Assembly (NCBI GenBank): GCA_002049455.2
Contig: KV919291.1
Location: 1 to 28,697 of the forward strand
Direction of reading: 5' to 3'
Source: Porphyra umbilicalis
Taxonomy: Eukaryota > Rhodophyta > Bangiophyceae > Bangiales > Bangiaceae
Length of the DNA: 28,697 nucleotides
The number at the start of each line of letters is the position of its first letter. Position 1 is the first letter of the stretch. A program made the translations under genes and the position numbers. The notes beneath the pieces are model-generated. The model was not told the DNA's origin. It saw only the letters and a list, made by a program, of their open reading frames with translations, and did no database searches. Shown here in pieces: positions 28,027 to 28,697 of this stretch.

Positions 28027-28697
28027 TGTGCGAGAGGGGGGGGGGGAGGGGGGGGGGGCCGCCGCGGGCGCGGGCGCGGCGGCCGGCGAGCGGCGGTGCG
28101 GGCGCGCCGCCACGAGCGCTGCGCGGGCCCCCGCGGCGGCGCGCCCGCGTCGGTCGGCGCGGGGGGTGCGCCGCGCGCGGCCGCGCGCCGCCGCGCCGCC
28201 TCGCCGCCCGGTGGGCGACCACCCCCCCCCACCGCGGCCGCGCCCCGCCGCGCCGATCGCCGGGCGGGCGGGCGGGCGGCGCGCGCGGCACGCCGCCGAC
28301 CGGGGCGGCCGCGCGCGCGGCGCGCGGCCCGCGGCGGGTGTCGGCGGACCGCTCAGCGGCGGCCGCGGGCGGGGTGCGGGCGCCCTCCCCGCCCCTCTGG
28401 GGGGGGGGGACGCCGCCCCGCGCGCGCGCGGCCGAGCGGTTGGGCGGGAGGCTGGGGGGGGGGGGGGGGGGGGGCGAGCCGCCGGCCGAGCGCCCGCTCG
28501 CCGGCGGGCCGGCGGCGTAGATTGGCGCGCGGCTGTCGCGCGTCCGCGGGCGACGGCGCGCGCGGGTGCCAAGCGACGCTTGGCTGGGGCGTCATCACCA
28601 TACTACGATGGCGCGCGGTCAATGCTGTGGCCTGCCCTGTCGTGCCGTGGCAATCTCGTTGGGCACACCGCCGCGGGCGTCGTTGGGGCCGCGCCAC
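28027..28697. other. Extreme GC-rich flank, no supported gene
   Basis: G/C-only runs, including 28037-28060 directly upstream of the paralogue start and the 21-G run at 28454. Long open frames exist on both strands simply because AT-containing stop codons are rare. The last 120 bp are more balanced but hold nothing I recognise. It should contain the paralogue promoter. Confidence 0.45.
28454..28474. repeat. Poly-G tract, 21 G
   Basis: Longest homopolymer in the window, in the very GC-rich right end. It could form G-quadruplex structures and is likely to be miscounted in sequencing. Confidence 0.9.

Noticed and set aside
25921..28572. 883-codon minus-strand open frame across both cysteine-module genes
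   Set aside because: It is antisense to the intact plus-strand gene over much of its length and follows the paralogue only in its first part and in scattered remnants. Open because of extreme GC content.

Overview
The window reads as nuclear DNA of a GC-rich eukaryote. It has no operons or bacterial ribosome-binding sites. It is full of eukaryotic transposons (pogo/Tigger-type, hAT, and a tyrosine-recombinase retrotransposon), and its probable host genes are Ala/Pro/Gly-rich with long G or C homopolymers. A compact GC-rich alga, for example a bangiophyte red alga, would fit; that is inference from composition and content only.

Layout. (1) 1-2905, minus strand: an Ala/Pro-rich protein built from a roughly 40-residue repeat. 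It runs off the left edge and is cut by at least three frame breaks. (2) 3688-7446: a complete Tigger/pogo-like DNA transposon with 21-bp terminal inverted repeats, TA target duplication and a minus-strand DDD transposase whose only visible break is one in-frame TAG. (3) 7689-8390: first copy of a dispersed repeat of about 700 bp. (4) 8391-11098: less GC-rich DNA with no gene I can support. (5) 11099-16945: two halves of a hAT transposase on the minus strand, separated by a second Tigger-like element (12355-15726) with perfect 16-bp inverted repeats and a TA duplication. This is a nested insertion. (6) 17206-17327: a small TA-flanked inverted-repeat element (MITE). (7) about 17383-23166: a tyrosine-recombinase retrotransposon on the minus strand (Gag-like, reverse transcriptase/RNase H, tyrosine recombinase) between two nearly identical 500-bp direct repeats. 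(8) 23311-24182: second copy of the dispersed repeat. (9) 24890-26539: an intact secreted protein made of exactly eleven four-cysteine modules. A degenerate paralogue lies tail-to-tail with it at 26798-28026. (10) 28027-28697: extremely GC-rich DNA with no supportable gene.

Most of the window is therefore a transposon nest between two repeat-built host gene loci. The transposases act only on their own element families. The cysteine-module pair and the 40-residue-repeat protein are the least conventional coding content, and neither matches a family I can name. Many frame breaks fall in or near homopolymers, so some could be sequencing or assembly errors rather than real mutations.
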